A DNA stretch of 64,000 nucleotides from positions 1 through 64,000 of the forward strand of contig CAYPMO010000011.1 of the NCBI GenBank assembly GCA_964412015.1, given 5' to 3'. Shown here in pieces: positions 1 through 8,433 of the stretch. The notes beneath the pieces were generated by a model. That model had not been told where the DNA came from and ran no database searches. It worked only from the letters and a program-made list of their open reading frames with translations. The stretch is from SZUA-318 sp964412015. GTDB lineage: Bacteria; Gemmatimonadota; Gemmatimonadetes; Longimicrobiales; Gaopeijiaceae. The position numbers and the translations under genes are program-made. The stretch's first letter is position 1. Each line of letters begins with the position of its first letter.

Positions 1-128
1 CGGCCTGGCCAATTCAATCTAAGGGATCGCCCCCGTAGGAGCAATCCGAGGCAATACGGAGGCGTGAGCGGGTTCGGGCGGAGAAGGCCGCAGAGAACGG
101 CGTCGGTGAGTAAAGCCAGGGCCGACCC

Positions 129-344
129 CTACGCCCCATCCCACCGCGCCCGCGCCGCCTTCCGGGCGATGGCGCTCCGTTCCTCAGGGCTCAGGGCCCT
201 GGCGCGGCCCTGACCGCCCTTGGAGGCCCGGAGCTCCTTCGGGGTGGGCTCGGGCGCCTCGTCGCTCGCGTCGCCCGTGGTAAGGTCCACCACAAGCTTC
301 GCAAGCTGATTCAGGTCACGCGGACGTTGCGGTGTCTTGGCCAT
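129..344 (-). CDS. Small basic conserved hypothetical protein (71 aa)
   Basis: The protein begins MAKTPQRPRDLNQLAKLVVD and ends with a basic segment, LSPEERSAIARKAARARW, after a Gly/Lys-rich linker. I recognise this pattern from small proteins of unknown function found widely in bacteria, often annotated as hypothetical or histone-H1-like. The basic tail suggests nucleic-acid binding, but that is inference. The ATG start at 344 and the TAG stop at 129-131 are clear. It lies 47 bases downstream of ribF on the same strand and could be the last gene of that operon or have its own promoter; I see none that is convincing. Confidence 0.7.
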   Translation of the reverse strand: MAKTPQRPRDLNQLAKLVVDLTTGDASDEAPEPTPKELRASKGGQGRARALSPEERSAIARKAARARWDGA

Positions 345-391
345 GCCTGAAAACTAGGGGCGCTCTCGCGCGACGCAACGGGCCATCAGAT

Positions 392-1330
392 TCAAACTGT
401 ACCACTACCCCGCGCCGCCTCCACGTCCTCGCGCATCTGGTCCACGAGCGCCCCCACGCTGTCGAAGGGCCGGACGTCCCGGAGCCGCTCCACGAAGTCC
501 ACCCGCACCTCCTCGCCGTAGAGGTCACCGTCGAAGTCCAGCAGGTGCAGCTCCATCGTCGGCGGCGAGCCCTTGAACGTGGGGCGGGGTCCCAGGTGGA
601 AAGCCCCCAGGTGCGTGCCGCTCCTCACGACGCCCCGCACGGCGTAGATGCCCGCCGGCGGAATGAGCTTGTCCGCGTTTCCGACCTTCAGGTTCGCCGT
701 GGGAAACCCCATGTGGCGGCCCCTCCCATCCCCCCGGACCACGACGCCGCGCACCGAGTACGGACGCCCGAGGCAGGCGCGGGCCTCCGCCATGCGTCCC
801 TCGGCCACGAGTCGCCTGGTCCGCGAGGACGACACCGGCTCCGCGACGGTGGCCACGGGCGGTACGACGTCGACTGCGAAGCCCAACTCGTCGCCGATCC
901 GGCGCAAGGTCTCCACATCCCCGGAGCGGTCCTTGCCGAACCCGTGGTCGTAGCCGATGACGAGCTCGTCCACGCCGAGCCGTCCCACGAGGACCTCCTC
1001 CACGAACCGCCGGGGAGAGTACCGTGAGAGGGTCTCGGTAAACGACAGGAACACCGCATAGTCGAGCCCGCTTTCGGCCAGGATCTCCTTCTTCTCCGTA
1101 GGCGTGGTGAGCAGAAGGGGAGCGTGCTCCGGACGCACGATCCGCAGGGGATGCGGGTCGAACGTCACCAGCACGCTCCGCCGGTCCGTCGCCTCCGCTC
1201 GGCGGCGGATCTCCTGGAGCACCTCCCAGTGCCCACGGTGCACCCCGTCGAAGGTCCCCACGGTGACCACCGTGCCCCGGTCCCTCGGGATCCCGGGCGG
1301 ATGCGCCCACCGCGCGCCCGCGTCAGCCAC
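392..1330 (-). CDS. ribF: Bifunctional riboflavin kinase / FAD synthetase
   Basis: Makes FMN from riboflavin and then FAD from FMN, in the cytoplasm. The N-terminal adenylyltransferase half shows GTFDGVHRGH at about residues 25-34 and the SSSRTR version of the ISSTxxR motif at about 167-172. The C-terminal flavokinase half shows GFPTANL from about 208. I chose the GTG at 1330 because it overlaps the truB stop by 8 bases and gives 312 residues, the usual RibF length; the open frame continues upstream inside truB without family homology. It is the distal gene of the rimP-infB operon, a common position after truB. Confidence 0.94.
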   Translation of the reverse strand: MADAGARWAHPPGIPRDRGTVVTVGTFDGVHRGHWEVLQEIRRRAEATDRRSVLVTFDPHPLRIVRPEHAPLLLTTPTEKKEILAESGLDYAVFLSFTETLSRYSPRRFVEEVLVGRLGVDELVIGYDHGFGKDRSGDVETLRRIGDELGFAVDVVPPVATVAEPVSSSRTRRLVAEGRMAEARACLGRPYSVRGVVVRGDGRGRHMGFPTANLKVGNADKLIPPAGIYAVRGVVRSGTHLGAFHLGPRPTFKGSPPTMELHLLDFDGDLYGEEVRVDFVERLRDVRPFDSVGALVDQMREDVEAARGSGTV

Positions 1331-2207
1331 GGGCGAACACCTTCCGCGGCTGGAAGCGCCGGTCCCGGATCTCTCCCACCGCCACCAGGGATTGGCCGGA
1401 TACCGCCGCCGCGATTCCCTCGGCGACCCCTTCCCCCACCGCCACTGCCCTGCCGTGGCGTAGGCTCGCCGTCGCATCGGCATCCACGTCCACCCGGCGC
1501 AGATGGGCCACCGCCTCCACCGGACCGAGCAGCGCCCCCGCGACGCGCTCCGGTTCGACGAGCGCGTCGGAGGACACGGCGCCTCGCACGTCGAACGCGC
1601 CGATGGCCGTCCGACGCAGTGCTGACAGATGCGCGCCGACGCCCAGGGCCTCACCGAGGTCGCGCGCCAGCGCACGCACGTACGTGCCCGCGGAGCAGCG
1701 GACGCGCATGCGTACCTCGGGAGGCTCGTACGCGAGTACCACGAGCTCGTGGACGGTGACTCGGCGCGGCGCGATCTCCACATCCTCGCCGCGGCGAACC
1801 CTGCGGTGTGCGGGCACGCCGCCCAGCTTCTTCGCGCTCAGGCCCGGCGGCACCTGGAGGATCTCTCCGCGCAGCAGGGAAAGGGCGTCGTCGAGAGCCG
1901 CCGTCGTGACCTCCGTCCACCGCTGCGAAACCGCCACGACCTCACCGTCCACGTCACCCGAGTCGGTGGCCGCCCCGAGGCGGGCCGTGGCCTCGTACGT
2001 CTTGTCCATTCCCGACAGGTACTCCGCGAGGCGAGTGGCCTCCCCCACGCAGAGGAGCAACAACCCCGAGGCAAACGGGTCCAGCGTTCCGGTGTGGCCG
2101 ATGCGCCGAACGCCCAGCGCCCGGCGTGCCCGCGTGACGATGTCGTGCGACGTGGGCCCCGGCGGCTTGTCCACGAGAAGGACGCCGTAGAGGGAGCCTC
2201 CGGTCAC
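1323..2207 (-). CDS. truB: tRNA pseudouridine(55) synthase
   Basis: Isomerises U55 to pseudouridine in the T-loop of tRNAs. The N-terminal region contains VDKPPGPTSHD (about residues 12-22) and GHTGTLDPFASGLL (about 38-51), where Asp43 is the expected catalytic aspartate. The C-terminal part carries the usual YVRALARDLGEALG segment. The 294-residue length is normal. The GTG start at 2207 overlaps the rbfA stop by four bases (GTGA), so translation is probably coupled. The gene sits between rbfA and ribF, a standard arrangement. Confidence 0.96.
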   Translation of the reverse strand: MTGGSLYGVLLVDKPPGPTSHDIVTRARRALGVRRIGHTGTLDPFASGLLLLCVGEATRLAEYLSGMDKTYEATARLGAATDSGDVDGEVVAVSQRWTEVTTAALDDALSLLRGEILQVPPGLSAKKLGGVPAHRRVRRGEDVEIAPRRVTVHELVVLAYEPPEVRMRVRCSAGTYVRALARDLGEALGVGAHLSALRRTAIGAFDVRGAVSSDALVEPERVAGALLGPVEAVAHLRRVDVDADATASLRHGRAVAVGEGVAEGIAAAVSGQSLVAVGEIRDRRFQPRKVFARG

Positions 2208-2584
2208 GCGTCCTCCCCCTCGGGCGGAGGCACCGGACCGTTCTCGGGCAGGACCTCGGACAGGATGCGCTCGATGCGCTGGGCTTGCTCCATGGACCGG
2301 TCCTCCTGGAACCGCAACTCGGGGATCCGGCGAACGTGCAGCATCCGGCCGAGTTCGCGCCGCAGGAACGGGGCCGCGGCCCGCAGCCCCTCGAGGGACT
2401 CCATGCGCTCCCGCTGTTCGCCGAGCACACGAACGAACACGCGAGCCGAGCCGAGATCGGATGTCACCTCGACAGCGGTCACCGACACCAGGCCCACGCG
2501 GGGGTCCCGCACGTCCTTCCGCACCAGTCCGGCGATCTCTCGCTTGAGCTGCTCGTTCAGTCGAGCGATGCGCTTAGAGGCCAT
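2204..2584 (-). CDS. rbfA: 30S ribosome-binding factor A
   Basis: A small KH-fold protein that assists late maturation of 16S rRNA in the 30S subunit. At 126 residues it has the family pattern: N-terminal RIARLNEQLKREIAGLVRKD, then DPRVGLVSVTAVEVTSDL and, near the C-terminus, LRFQEDRSMEQAQRIERIL. The ATG at 2584 lies 7 bases after the ylxP stop and the stop overlaps truB. Its position in the nusA-infB operon is conserved across bacteria. Confidence 0.95.
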   Translation of the reverse strand: MASKRIARLNEQLKREIAGLVRKDVRDPRVGLVSVTAVEVTSDLGSARVFVRVLGEQRERMESLEGLRAAAPFLRRELGRMLHVRRIPELRFQEDRSMEQAQRIERILSEVLPENGPVPPPEGEDA

Positions 2585-2591
2585 GGGGAGC

Positions 2592-2879
2592 TCAGTGGAA
2601 CTCGCGACGGCTCTCGAGGACGACCGCGCGGCCGTTCTCCTGGATCAGGCGATCGGCTTTGTCGAGGATCATCTCCGCGAAGCGGCGGTCGGACGCGACG
2701 AGCGCGACCGACACCTCGGCGCGGGTCAGGATGTCCTGTACCCCCGTTTCGGCCACGGAGAGCGAGAACCGCTTCTGGAGGCGGTCCTTCAGCGAGCGAA
2801 CCACGGAACGCTTCTCCTTGAGAGATGCGCAACCGGGAAGGGAGAGCCGCCAGGTCTGGGAAGCGATCAACCGGCCCAT
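2592..2879 (-). CDS. ylxP: DUF503 (YlxP-like) family protein
   Basis: A 95-residue protein with the DUF503 signature: LSLPGCASLKEKRSVVRSLK near the N-terminus, then RFSLSVAETG and a conserved middle with LTRAEVSVALVASD. Members are usually encoded between infB and rbfA, as here, and are thought to have a role in ribosome or RNA metabolism. The precise function is not settled. It starts 24 bases after the infB stop and is followed directly by rbfA. Confidence 0.88.
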   Translation of the reverse strand: MGRLIASQTWRLSLPGCASLKEKRSVVRSLKDRLQKRFSLSVAETGVQDILTRAEVSVALVASDRRFAEMILDKADRLIQENGRAVVLESRREFH

Positions 2880-2903
2880 CCGGTCACCGCGCCAGGACGG
2901 CCG

Positions 2904-5615
2904 TCAGCTCGCCCCGGCCAGTGTCCTGGCGACCTCCTCCACCACGTAGCACTCGATGATGTCGCCGACCTTGATGTCGTTGAAGTTCTGAATGCCGATT
3001 CCGCACTCGTAGCCTTCGCGGACTTCCTTGGCGTCGTCCTTGAACCGCTTCAGGGAGGCGAGCTCCCCGTCGTAGATCACGATCCCGTCGCGGATCACCC
3101 GCGCACGCCCCTTCCGGTCGATCTTCCCCTCGGAGACGTAGCAGCCCGCGATGGTGCCGACCTTGCTGATCTTGAACACCTCCCGGACCTCGGCGGCGCC
3201 CGTCACGGACTCCTTCCTCTCCGGCGCGAGCATGCCCTCCAGGGCGGCCCGGATGTCGTCCACGGCCTCGTAGATGACGTCGTAGGACCGGATGTCCACG
3301 CCGTTGCGCTCCGCCTCGATGCGGGCGGCGGTCTGGGGACGGACCCGGAACCCGATGATCACGGCCCCGGCCGTCTGGGCCAACAGCACATCCGATTCGT
3401 TGATCGCGCCGACACCGCGATGGACAATCTCCACCTGGACCTCTTCGGTGCCGAGCTGCTCCAGCGCGTCGGCCACGGCCTGCACCGAGCCATCCACGTC
3501 ACCCTTGATGACCAGGCGCAGCACGGTGCTTCGGCCCTCGGCCACCAGCTTTGAGAAGTCGCCGAGCTTGAACCCGCGCTCGCGGATGCGGAGCTGCTTC
3601 TCCCGGTCGAGCCTCTGCCGGGCCTGCGCGATCTCGGCCGCCCGATCCGCATCCATGACCTGGAAGACGTCGCCGGCCTGCGGAACGCCTGCACAGCCGA
3701 GCACCTGGATCGGGATGCCCGGCCCGACCGCCCCCACCGGGTTGCCGCGCTCGTCGAGCAGGGCGCGCACCCGCCCTTCCTGCATCCCGACGAGGAAGGA
3801 GTCGCCCACACGTAGGGTCCCGCGCTGGACGAGCGTGGTCACGATCGGTCCCTTACCCACGTCGAGCTGGGCCTCGATCACGGTGCCCTGAGCCTCGCGG
3901 TCCGGATTCGCCCTCAGCTCGAGCATCTCGGCCTGGAGCAGGACCTTCTCGAGGAGGTCGTCGACGCCGTCGCCGGTCTTGGCGGAGATCTCGGCGACGA
4001 GAACATCTCCGCCGAAGTCCTCCACCTGGACAGCGTGCTGGAGCAGTTCCTGCTTGACCTTGCCGGGCTGCGCGGTCGGCAGATCGACCTTGTTGATCGC
4101 CACGACTATCGGCACGCCCGCGTTCCGCGCGTGACTGATGGCCTCGATGGTCTGGGGCATCACCGAGTCGTCGGCCGCCACCAGCAGGATGACCACGTCC
4201 GTGACGTCGGCGCCGCGGGCGCGCATCGCGGTGAACGCCGCGTGCCCGGGCGTGTCCAAGAACGAGATGCTCCGACTGTCGGGAAGCCGCACGTGGTACG
4301 CGCCGATGTGCTGCGTGATTCCACCGGCCTCTCCGGCCACCACGTTGGTCTTCCGGATCCGGTCCAGGAGCAACGTCTTGCCATGATCCACGTGCCCCAT
4401 GACGGTCACGACGGGCGGCCGCGGCTTCAGCGACTCCGGCGGATCCACGTCCGCTTCCTCCGACTCCGTCCCGTACTCCTCTTCCCGAACCGCCGTGAAG
4501 CCAAATTCGTCGAGCAGCATCTCGATCTGATCGAAGTCGAGGCGCTGGTTGATCGTGACCAGGAGTCCCAGGTTCTTGAACGCCGACCCGATGATCGCCG
4601 TCGAGGACACGTCGATGAGCTCCGCCAGCTCCGCGACCGTGAGAAACTCGTTGACGCGGACGGTGCGAGCCTCGCGCTCGCGTTCCTGTCGCTCCACCTC
4701 CTGCTGAGCCTCGATTTCCTCCCGCGACTGGCCCTTACGGCGCTTCTTCCCCTTGCCGCCGGACCCCTTCAGCTCGGCCATGACGCGATGGATGTTCTCC
4801 TGGACCGCGTCCTGATCCACGCGCTGGCGCTTCTTGCCCTTCTTGCCCTTGCCGCCGCCTTCCTTCTTGCGGCCGTCGGGGGTGTAGCCCTCGGCCTGAA
4901 TGCGGACCTGCCCGCCGGGCCCCGCGCTCGCGGCCGGCGCGGGGCTCGGACGGCGGATCGTGCGCACCGTCCCGTCGGGGGCCCCTCGCCGCACCGGCTG
5001 CGGGTGGGCTCCTCCGCCGGCGCCCGGCCTCGGCGTGAGAACGTCGGGCACCGCCGGCACCTCGGGCTCCTCCGGCGACTCGATCTCGCCCACAGCGGCT
5101 TCCACGGCCTCCTCCTCGGCGGCCTCGGCCTCGGGCTCCTCGACCTCCTCGGCGACGGGGGGCAGCGGCGCCTCCTGCGTCTCCTCCACGGCCTCGGCCG
5201 ACTCCTCCGCCGCGGCTTCCTCCGGCGCCGCGACCGGCTCGGCGGGCTCCTCGGAGCGTTCCGGCTCTTCCGTCGTGGCCACCGGGGCCGGAGCCTCTTC
5301 CACCTCCGGGGTCGGCGGTGACCCACTCACGGGGGGCGCGGGCCCCTCGGCCGGCTCCGGCGCCCCACCCGCGGCCTTACGGCGGCGACGACGACGCGGC
5401 GTCGCCGAGGCCTCCTCCAGCGCGGCCTGGATGGCCGCCGCCGGATCCTTGTGGCCGGCCCGGCGCTCGCGCTCGACGCGGGCCAGCACCTTGGCCACCT
5501 GGCCGTCGGTGATGGTCGCGCCTCCGCCCGACACGGGGATGCCCATCTCCCGGAGGAGGTGGATGAGCGCCTCCGCGTCGACCTTGAGGTTCTGGGCTAG
5601 CTCGATGACCCGCAT
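2904..5615 (-). CDS. infB: Translation initiation factor IF-2
   Basis: The GTPase that brings initiator fMet-tRNA to the 30S subunit and promotes subunit joining. The order is an IF2_N-type domain (residues 1-50), a long acidic Pro/Ala/Glu-rich stretch (about 85-200), a Lys/Gly-rich segment (about 245-300), a second N-terminal helical domain, then the G domain with GHVDHGKT (about 407-414), DTPGH (454-458) and NKVD (508-511), followed by domains II, III and C1/C2. The 903-residue length is at the long end because of the low-complexity linker. The ATG at 5615 gives the expected MRVIELAQNL start. Confidence 0.97.
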   Translation of the reverse strand: MRVIELAQNLKVDAEALIHLLREMGIPVSGGGATITDGQVAKVLARVERERRAGHKDPAAAIQAALEEASATPRRRRRRKAAGGAPEPAEGPAPPVSGSPPTPEVEEAPAPVATTEEPERSEEPAEPVAAPEEAAAEESAEAVEETQEAPLPPVAEEVEEPEAEAAEEEAVEAAVGEIESPEEPEVPAVPDVLTPRPGAGGGAHPQPVRRGAPDGTVRTIRRPSPAPAASAGPGGQVRIQAEGYTPDGRKKEGGGKGKKGKKRQRVDQDAVQENIHRVMAELKGSGGKGKKRRKGQSREEIEAQQEVERQEREREARTVRVNEFLTVAELAELIDVSSTAIIGSAFKNLGLLVTINQRLDFDQIEMLLDEFGFTAVREEEYGTESEEADVDPPESLKPRPPVVTVMGHVDHGKTLLLDRIRKTNVVAGEAGGITQHIGAYHVRLPDSRSISFLDTPGHAAFTAMRARGADVTDVVILLVAADDSVMPQTIEAISHARNAGVPIVVAINKVDLPTAQPGKVKQELLQHAVQVEDFGGDVLVAEISAKTGDGVDDLLEKVLLQAEMLELRANPDREAQGTVIEAQLDVGKGPIVTTLVQRGTLRVGDSFLVGMQEGRVRALLDERGNPVGAVGPGIPIQVLGCAGVPQAGDVFQVMDADRAAEIAQARQRLDREKQLRIRERGFKLGDFSKLVAEGRSTVLRLVIKGDVDGSVQAVADALEQLGTEEVQVEIVHRGVGAINESDVLLAQTAGAVIIGFRVRPQTAARIEAERNGVDIRSYDVIYEAVDDIRAALEGMLAPERKESVTGAAEVREVFKISKVGTIAGCYVSEGKIDRKGRARVIRDGIVIYDGELASLKRFKDDAKEVREGYECGIGIQNFNDIKVGDIIECYVVEEVARTLAGAS

Positions 5616-5622
5616 TCTGTCG

Positions 5623-5973
5623 CTATTCCTCCGAATCCCCCGGCGACGTCCGTGTGTCGGGGGCCAGCCTCTCGAGGATGGCCCGGGCGAACGATTCTGT
5701 CGTCACCGCCACGGCGGAAATCGGTCCCCGTCCGAGGGCCGCTCCCAACGTGGCCCGATCCCCCAGGCTCCCCCAGGGGATCGGCCGGTCCTTCAATACA
5801 CTGAGAATCTTCTTCCGTTGGACGCCCGAGGCGTCCCCTGCCATCAAAATCAGCCGGGCCTCGCCCCGACGTGCTGCCCGTCGCGCCGCGTCCGTCCCCG
5901 GCGCCACCGACCCGGCCCGTCGAGCCAGACCCAGGAGCCTGAGGGCCTCTTCAGCCCTCCCGCTCCGCGTCAC
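5623..5973 (-). CDS. ylxQ: YlxQ-like L7Ae/L30e-family RNA-binding protein
   Basis: A small protein of the L7Ae/L30e/S12e fold, typified by LRLLGLARRAGSVAPGTDA and EARLILMAGDASGVQRKKIL. Such proteins sit between nusA and infB in many bacteria and probably bind structured RNA. I place the start at the GTG at 5973, which overlaps the nusA end by 23 bases; an open frame runs further back to 6018 inside nusA but lacks family similarity there. YlxR (DUF448), usually found between nusA and ylxQ, is absent. Confidence 0.8.
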   Translation of the reverse strand: MTRSGRAEEALRLLGLARRAGSVAPGTDAARRAARRGEARLILMAGDASGVQRKKILSVLKDRPIPWGSLGDRATLGAALGRGPISAVAVTTESFARAILERLAPDTRTSPGDSEE

Positions 5974-7363
5974 CACCCCCCCCGGCGTCCGCTTCCTCCA
6001 CCCCGGTCGGCGGCTCACCCCGGAAATCGAAGAGAGGGCCCACCTCTTCCGAGCCGGTGCCCTCGCCCTCTACGACCGTGAGCTCGTCGATGAGTTTCAG
6101 CAGATGCTCCGCCTCGGCCTCACCGAGCCCCGGAATCGCCAGGAAATCCGCGCGTTCCAAGTCGATGATCTGGAGAAAAGTACTATATCCGGCACCCGAT
6201 AGAGCCGCCAGGGTGGTCTGCTCCAGCTCCAGCTCCAGCTCGGAAAGTGGGAAGTCCGCGGTCTCGTAATGCTCGTCCGGACCGGAACCGAACAGGGAGA
6301 GGTCGGCCCCCTTCTCGAGCCATTCCCGCGAGCCGTACAGATCGATCTGCCACCCGATGAGCTGGGATGCGAGGCGGACGTTCTGGCCGTTGCGCCCAAT
6401 CGCGAGAGACAGCTGGTCTTCGTCCACGATCGCCGTGATCACCTGACGGGACATGTCGCTCACCACCTTGGCGACGCGCGCCGGCGCGAGGGCCCTGCGG
6501 GCGAACACCTCGGTATCCGGATGCCACGGCACGATGTCGATGCGCTCCCCACCCAGCTCGGAGACCACGGCTTGAACCCGGGATCCCTTGAGCCCTACGC
6601 AGGCCCCCACCGGATCGATCGAATCGTCACGGCTGGTGACGGCGATCTTCGTGCGGCCTCCCACTTCTCGGGCGATCTCCTTGATCTCGACGATGCCCTG
6701 ATAGATCTCGGGGACCTCGAGCTTGAAGAGAGCCGCCACGAAGAGCGGATCCGCCCGCGACAGGATGAGCCGCGGTCCCTTAGGGGTCTCTTCGACCTTC
6801 TTCAGGACCGCCCGGATGGGGTCCCCCTGCCGGAACCGCTCCCTCGGGTTCTGGTCCTTCCAGGGGATGATCGCGTCGGCGTCTTTATGGCGGTTCAGCA
6901 TGACGACGAGCTTTCCGCGCTCGATCTGCTGCACCTCGCCCGAGAGGAGCTCACCGACCCGGTCGTTGAACTCATCGCGAATGCGATCGCGTTCGTTCTC
7001 CCGGACCCGCTGGACGATCTTCTGCTTCACGGCCATCACCGCGTTCCGCCCGAACTCGGCGAAGTTCACCGGGATCTCCATGACGTCGCCGACCTCGTAG
7101 GTCTCGTCGTCCCAACGGGCTTCGTCGAGCGAAATCTCGCAGGACGGATCCTCGACCACGTCCACGACGCGTTTCAGCACCACGATCTCGAAATCGCCGG
7201 TGTCCTCGTCGATGTCGATCTCGGCCCGGACGTTCGTGCCGTAGATGCGTGCGAGGCCCGCGAGGATCCCGTCCTTGACGAGATCCTCCATTTCCTCCGG
7301 GGACAGGCTCTTGGTCGAGGCCACGTCCCTGAAGGCCGCTACGATCTGGGCGGCGTTCGCCAT
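5951..7363 (-). CDS. nusA: Transcription termination/antitermination factor NusA
   Basis: Binds RNA polymerase and nascent RNA and modulates pausing, termination and antitermination. The order is an N-terminal polymerase-binding domain, an S1 domain (about 130-200), tandem KH domains with DPVGACVGLKGSRVQAVVSE and LAIGRNGQNVRLASQLIGW, and a single C-terminal helix-hairpin-helix acidic repeat (LSGAGYSTFLQIIDLERADF). The C-terminus ends in a Gly/Glu-rich tail. The 470-residue length is between the short and the long two-repeat versions. It lies 10 bases after rimP. Confidence 0.97.
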   Translation of the reverse strand: MANAAQIVAAFRDVASTKSLSPEEMEDLVKDGILAGLARIYGTNVRAEIDIDEDTGDFEIVVLKRVVDVVEDPSCEISLDEARWDDETYEVGDVMEIPVNFAEFGRNAVMAVKQKIVQRVRENERDRIRDEFNDRVGELLSGEVQQIERGKLVVMLNRHKDADAIIPWKDQNPRERFRQGDPIRAVLKKVEETPKGPRLILSRADPLFVAALFKLEVPEIYQGIVEIKEIAREVGGRTKIAVTSRDDSIDPVGACVGLKGSRVQAVVSELGGERIDIVPWHPDTEVFARRALAPARVAKVVSDMSRQVITAIVDEDQLSLAIGRNGQNVRLASQLIGWQIDLYGSREWLEKGADLSLFGSGPDEHYETADFPLSELELELEQTTLAALSGAGYSTFLQIIDLERADFLAIPGLGEAEAEHLLKLIDELTVVEGEGTGSEEVGPLFDFRGEPPTGVEEADAGGGGDAEREG

Positions 7364-7373
7364 CGTTCCTCTC

Positions 7374-7862
7374 TTACTTCCACGTGAAGACGAGGTTTAT
7401 CCCCGCGATCTGCCCACGCGGGATGTAGACCTCCTCGCCATCGGCCAGCCGCATCCGCACGGCCGGCCCTGCCTCCCCCTCCTCGAGGCCGAGAAGCTCG
7501 CCCTCGAGCCTCCGGGCCCTCCCCGCCAGAACCTCGTGCCCCTTCACGGCCACGAGGTGCCCCCGGAAGCGCTGGAAATCCCGGTCCTTCGTGAGGGGCC
7601 TGTCCACCCCGGGCGAAGACACCTCCAGCACGTACCGCGGCGGCAGATCCGGCCGCGCGTCCAGCCAGGGCTCCAAGGCCCGGCTGACCGCGGCACAATC
7701 GTCCACCGTGACACCGTGACCCACCACAGCGTCCGGCCGGTCGATGCGGAGCCTCAGGGACGGCCTTCCGCCGCTCCCTCCCCACCGAACCTCCACGATC
7801 TCGAACCCGAGGGCCTCGACCCTGGCTTCGATCTCGCGCTCGATCTCGGGGCTGGACCTCAC
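7374..7862 (-). CDS. rimP: Ribosome maturation factor
   Basis: Required for maturation of the 30S subunit. Family features are the N-terminal helix with GFEIVEVRWGG, the segment LEVSSPGVDRPLTKDRDFQR that marks the domain boundary, and a C-terminal Sm-like domain. I place the start at the GTG at 7862 because GGGAGG lies six bases before it; a GTG at 7886 in the same frame would add eight residues but has no ribosome-binding site. It is the first gene of the nusA-infB operon, with promoter and hairpin leader immediately upstream. Confidence 0.93.
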   Translation of the reverse strand: MRSSPEIEREIEARVEALGFEIVEVRWGGSGGRPSLRLRIDRPDAVVGHGVTVDDCAAVSRALEPWLDARPDLPPRYVLEVSSPGVDRPLTKDRDFQRFRGHLVAVKGHEVLAGRARRLEGELLGLEEGEAGPAVRMRLADGEEVYIPRGQIAGINLVFTWK

Positions 7863-7891
7863 CGCCGACCTCCCACGAACCGGCACGGAAT

Positions 7892-7945
7892 AAAAAAGCG
7901 GGGGCTACCAGCTCCCCCACTGAACGTACGCTGCCCACGGGCAGC
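7892..7945 (-). terminator. rimP leader: hairpin plus terminator-like attenuator
   Basis: Read on the minus strand, the leader first forms a 6-bp GCTGCC/GGCAGC hairpin (7930-7945). It then forms a GGGGG/CCCCC hairpin (7900-7918) followed by GC and six Ts (7897-7892). That is an intrinsic terminator placed about 30 bases before the rimP start codon and downstream of the promoter, so it would act as an attenuator for the whole operon. A GCTAC at 7953-7949 can pair with GTAGC at 7908-7904, a possible but weak alternative pairing. Attenuator-like leaders upstream of rimP are known in other bacteria. Confidence 0.65.
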
Positions 7946-7958
7946 TTTGTAGCGTTCC

Positions 7959-7987
7959 AATATAGGGTCGATCGGCCTGCGGCTCAA
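7959..7987 (-). promoter_or_regulatory. Sigma-70-type promoter of the rimP-nusA-infB operon
   Basis: On the minus strand, -35 TTGAGC (7987-7982), a 17-base spacer and -10 TATATT (7964-7959) match the housekeeping consensus well. The predicted start, near 7952, is about 90 bases upstream of the rimP start and just before the hairpin leader. Confidence 0.75.
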
Positions 7988-8024
7988 GAGAGCGCAGATG
8001 CCGGAAAGGGCCCGGTCCCGGCGC

Positions 8025-8369
8025 CTACTCCGCCGGCCCCGCGCCCTTCTCGCCGCGCGGCCCATCGCCCTCCAGGCGCTTCTCGAGCGCCTCCACCCGC
8101 TCCCGAAGCCGCTCCACCGCTTCGGCCAGGGCGTCGAATTCCTTCTGCGATGCGAAGTCCAGGCGATCCCGGGCGCCCTCGGCAGCTTCCTGGGCCCTGT
8201 GCAGGGCGCCCTTCATGACCTCCCGTGCCCGTTCGGGCGAGAGGTCGCCGCGCTCGCGGGCTTCGGCGATGGTTTCCTCGAGTGCGTCCTTGAACGCGGA
8301 CAAGACGCCGATCCCCTGCTTGATCCCCTCGGAGACCTTGTCCCGCGCGCTCCTCTTCTCGTCGGACAT
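8025..8369 (-). CDS. Phasin-like coiled-coil protein
   Basis: A 114-residue, strongly helical and charged protein with no signal peptide or membrane segment. The N-terminal half (GIKQGIGVLSAFKDALEETI followed by ERGDLSPERAREVMKGAL) resembles small phasin-like proteins annotated with polyhydroxyalkanoate granules; the C-terminal half (LAEAVERLRERVEALEKRLE) is a heptad coiled coil also reminiscent of UbiK-type accessory proteins. The ATG at 8369 is preceded by GAGGAG. It follows murA by 64 bases on the same strand and is probably co-transcribed. The function is inferred only. Confidence 0.6.
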   Translation of the reverse strand: MSDEKRSARDKVSEGIKQGIGVLSAFKDALEETIAEARERGDLSPERAREVMKGALHRAQEAAEGARDRLDFASQKEFDALAEAVERLRERVEALEKRLEGDGPRGEKGAGPAE

Positions 8370-8433
8370 ATCCGCTCCTCGGCTCGTGCCGGTACGTGCA
8401 CTGCTCTCCCTACGGTTCCGGGCAATGAAAAGT

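Noticed and set aside
1..128. Left-end segment searched for a terminator, tRNA or gene
   Set aside because: No hairpin with a U-tract, no tRNA fold and no plausible coding frame seen.
1629..3554. Long plus-strand open frame antisense to truB, rbfA, ylxP and the end of infB
   Set aside because: It is the mirror of conserved genes in GC-rich DNA; its translation is Arg/His/Ala-rich and resembles no family.
5623..6018. Longer form of the YlxQ-like protein with a start inside nusA
   Set aside because: The first 15 residues are not family-like; the GTG at 5973 gives the usual length.
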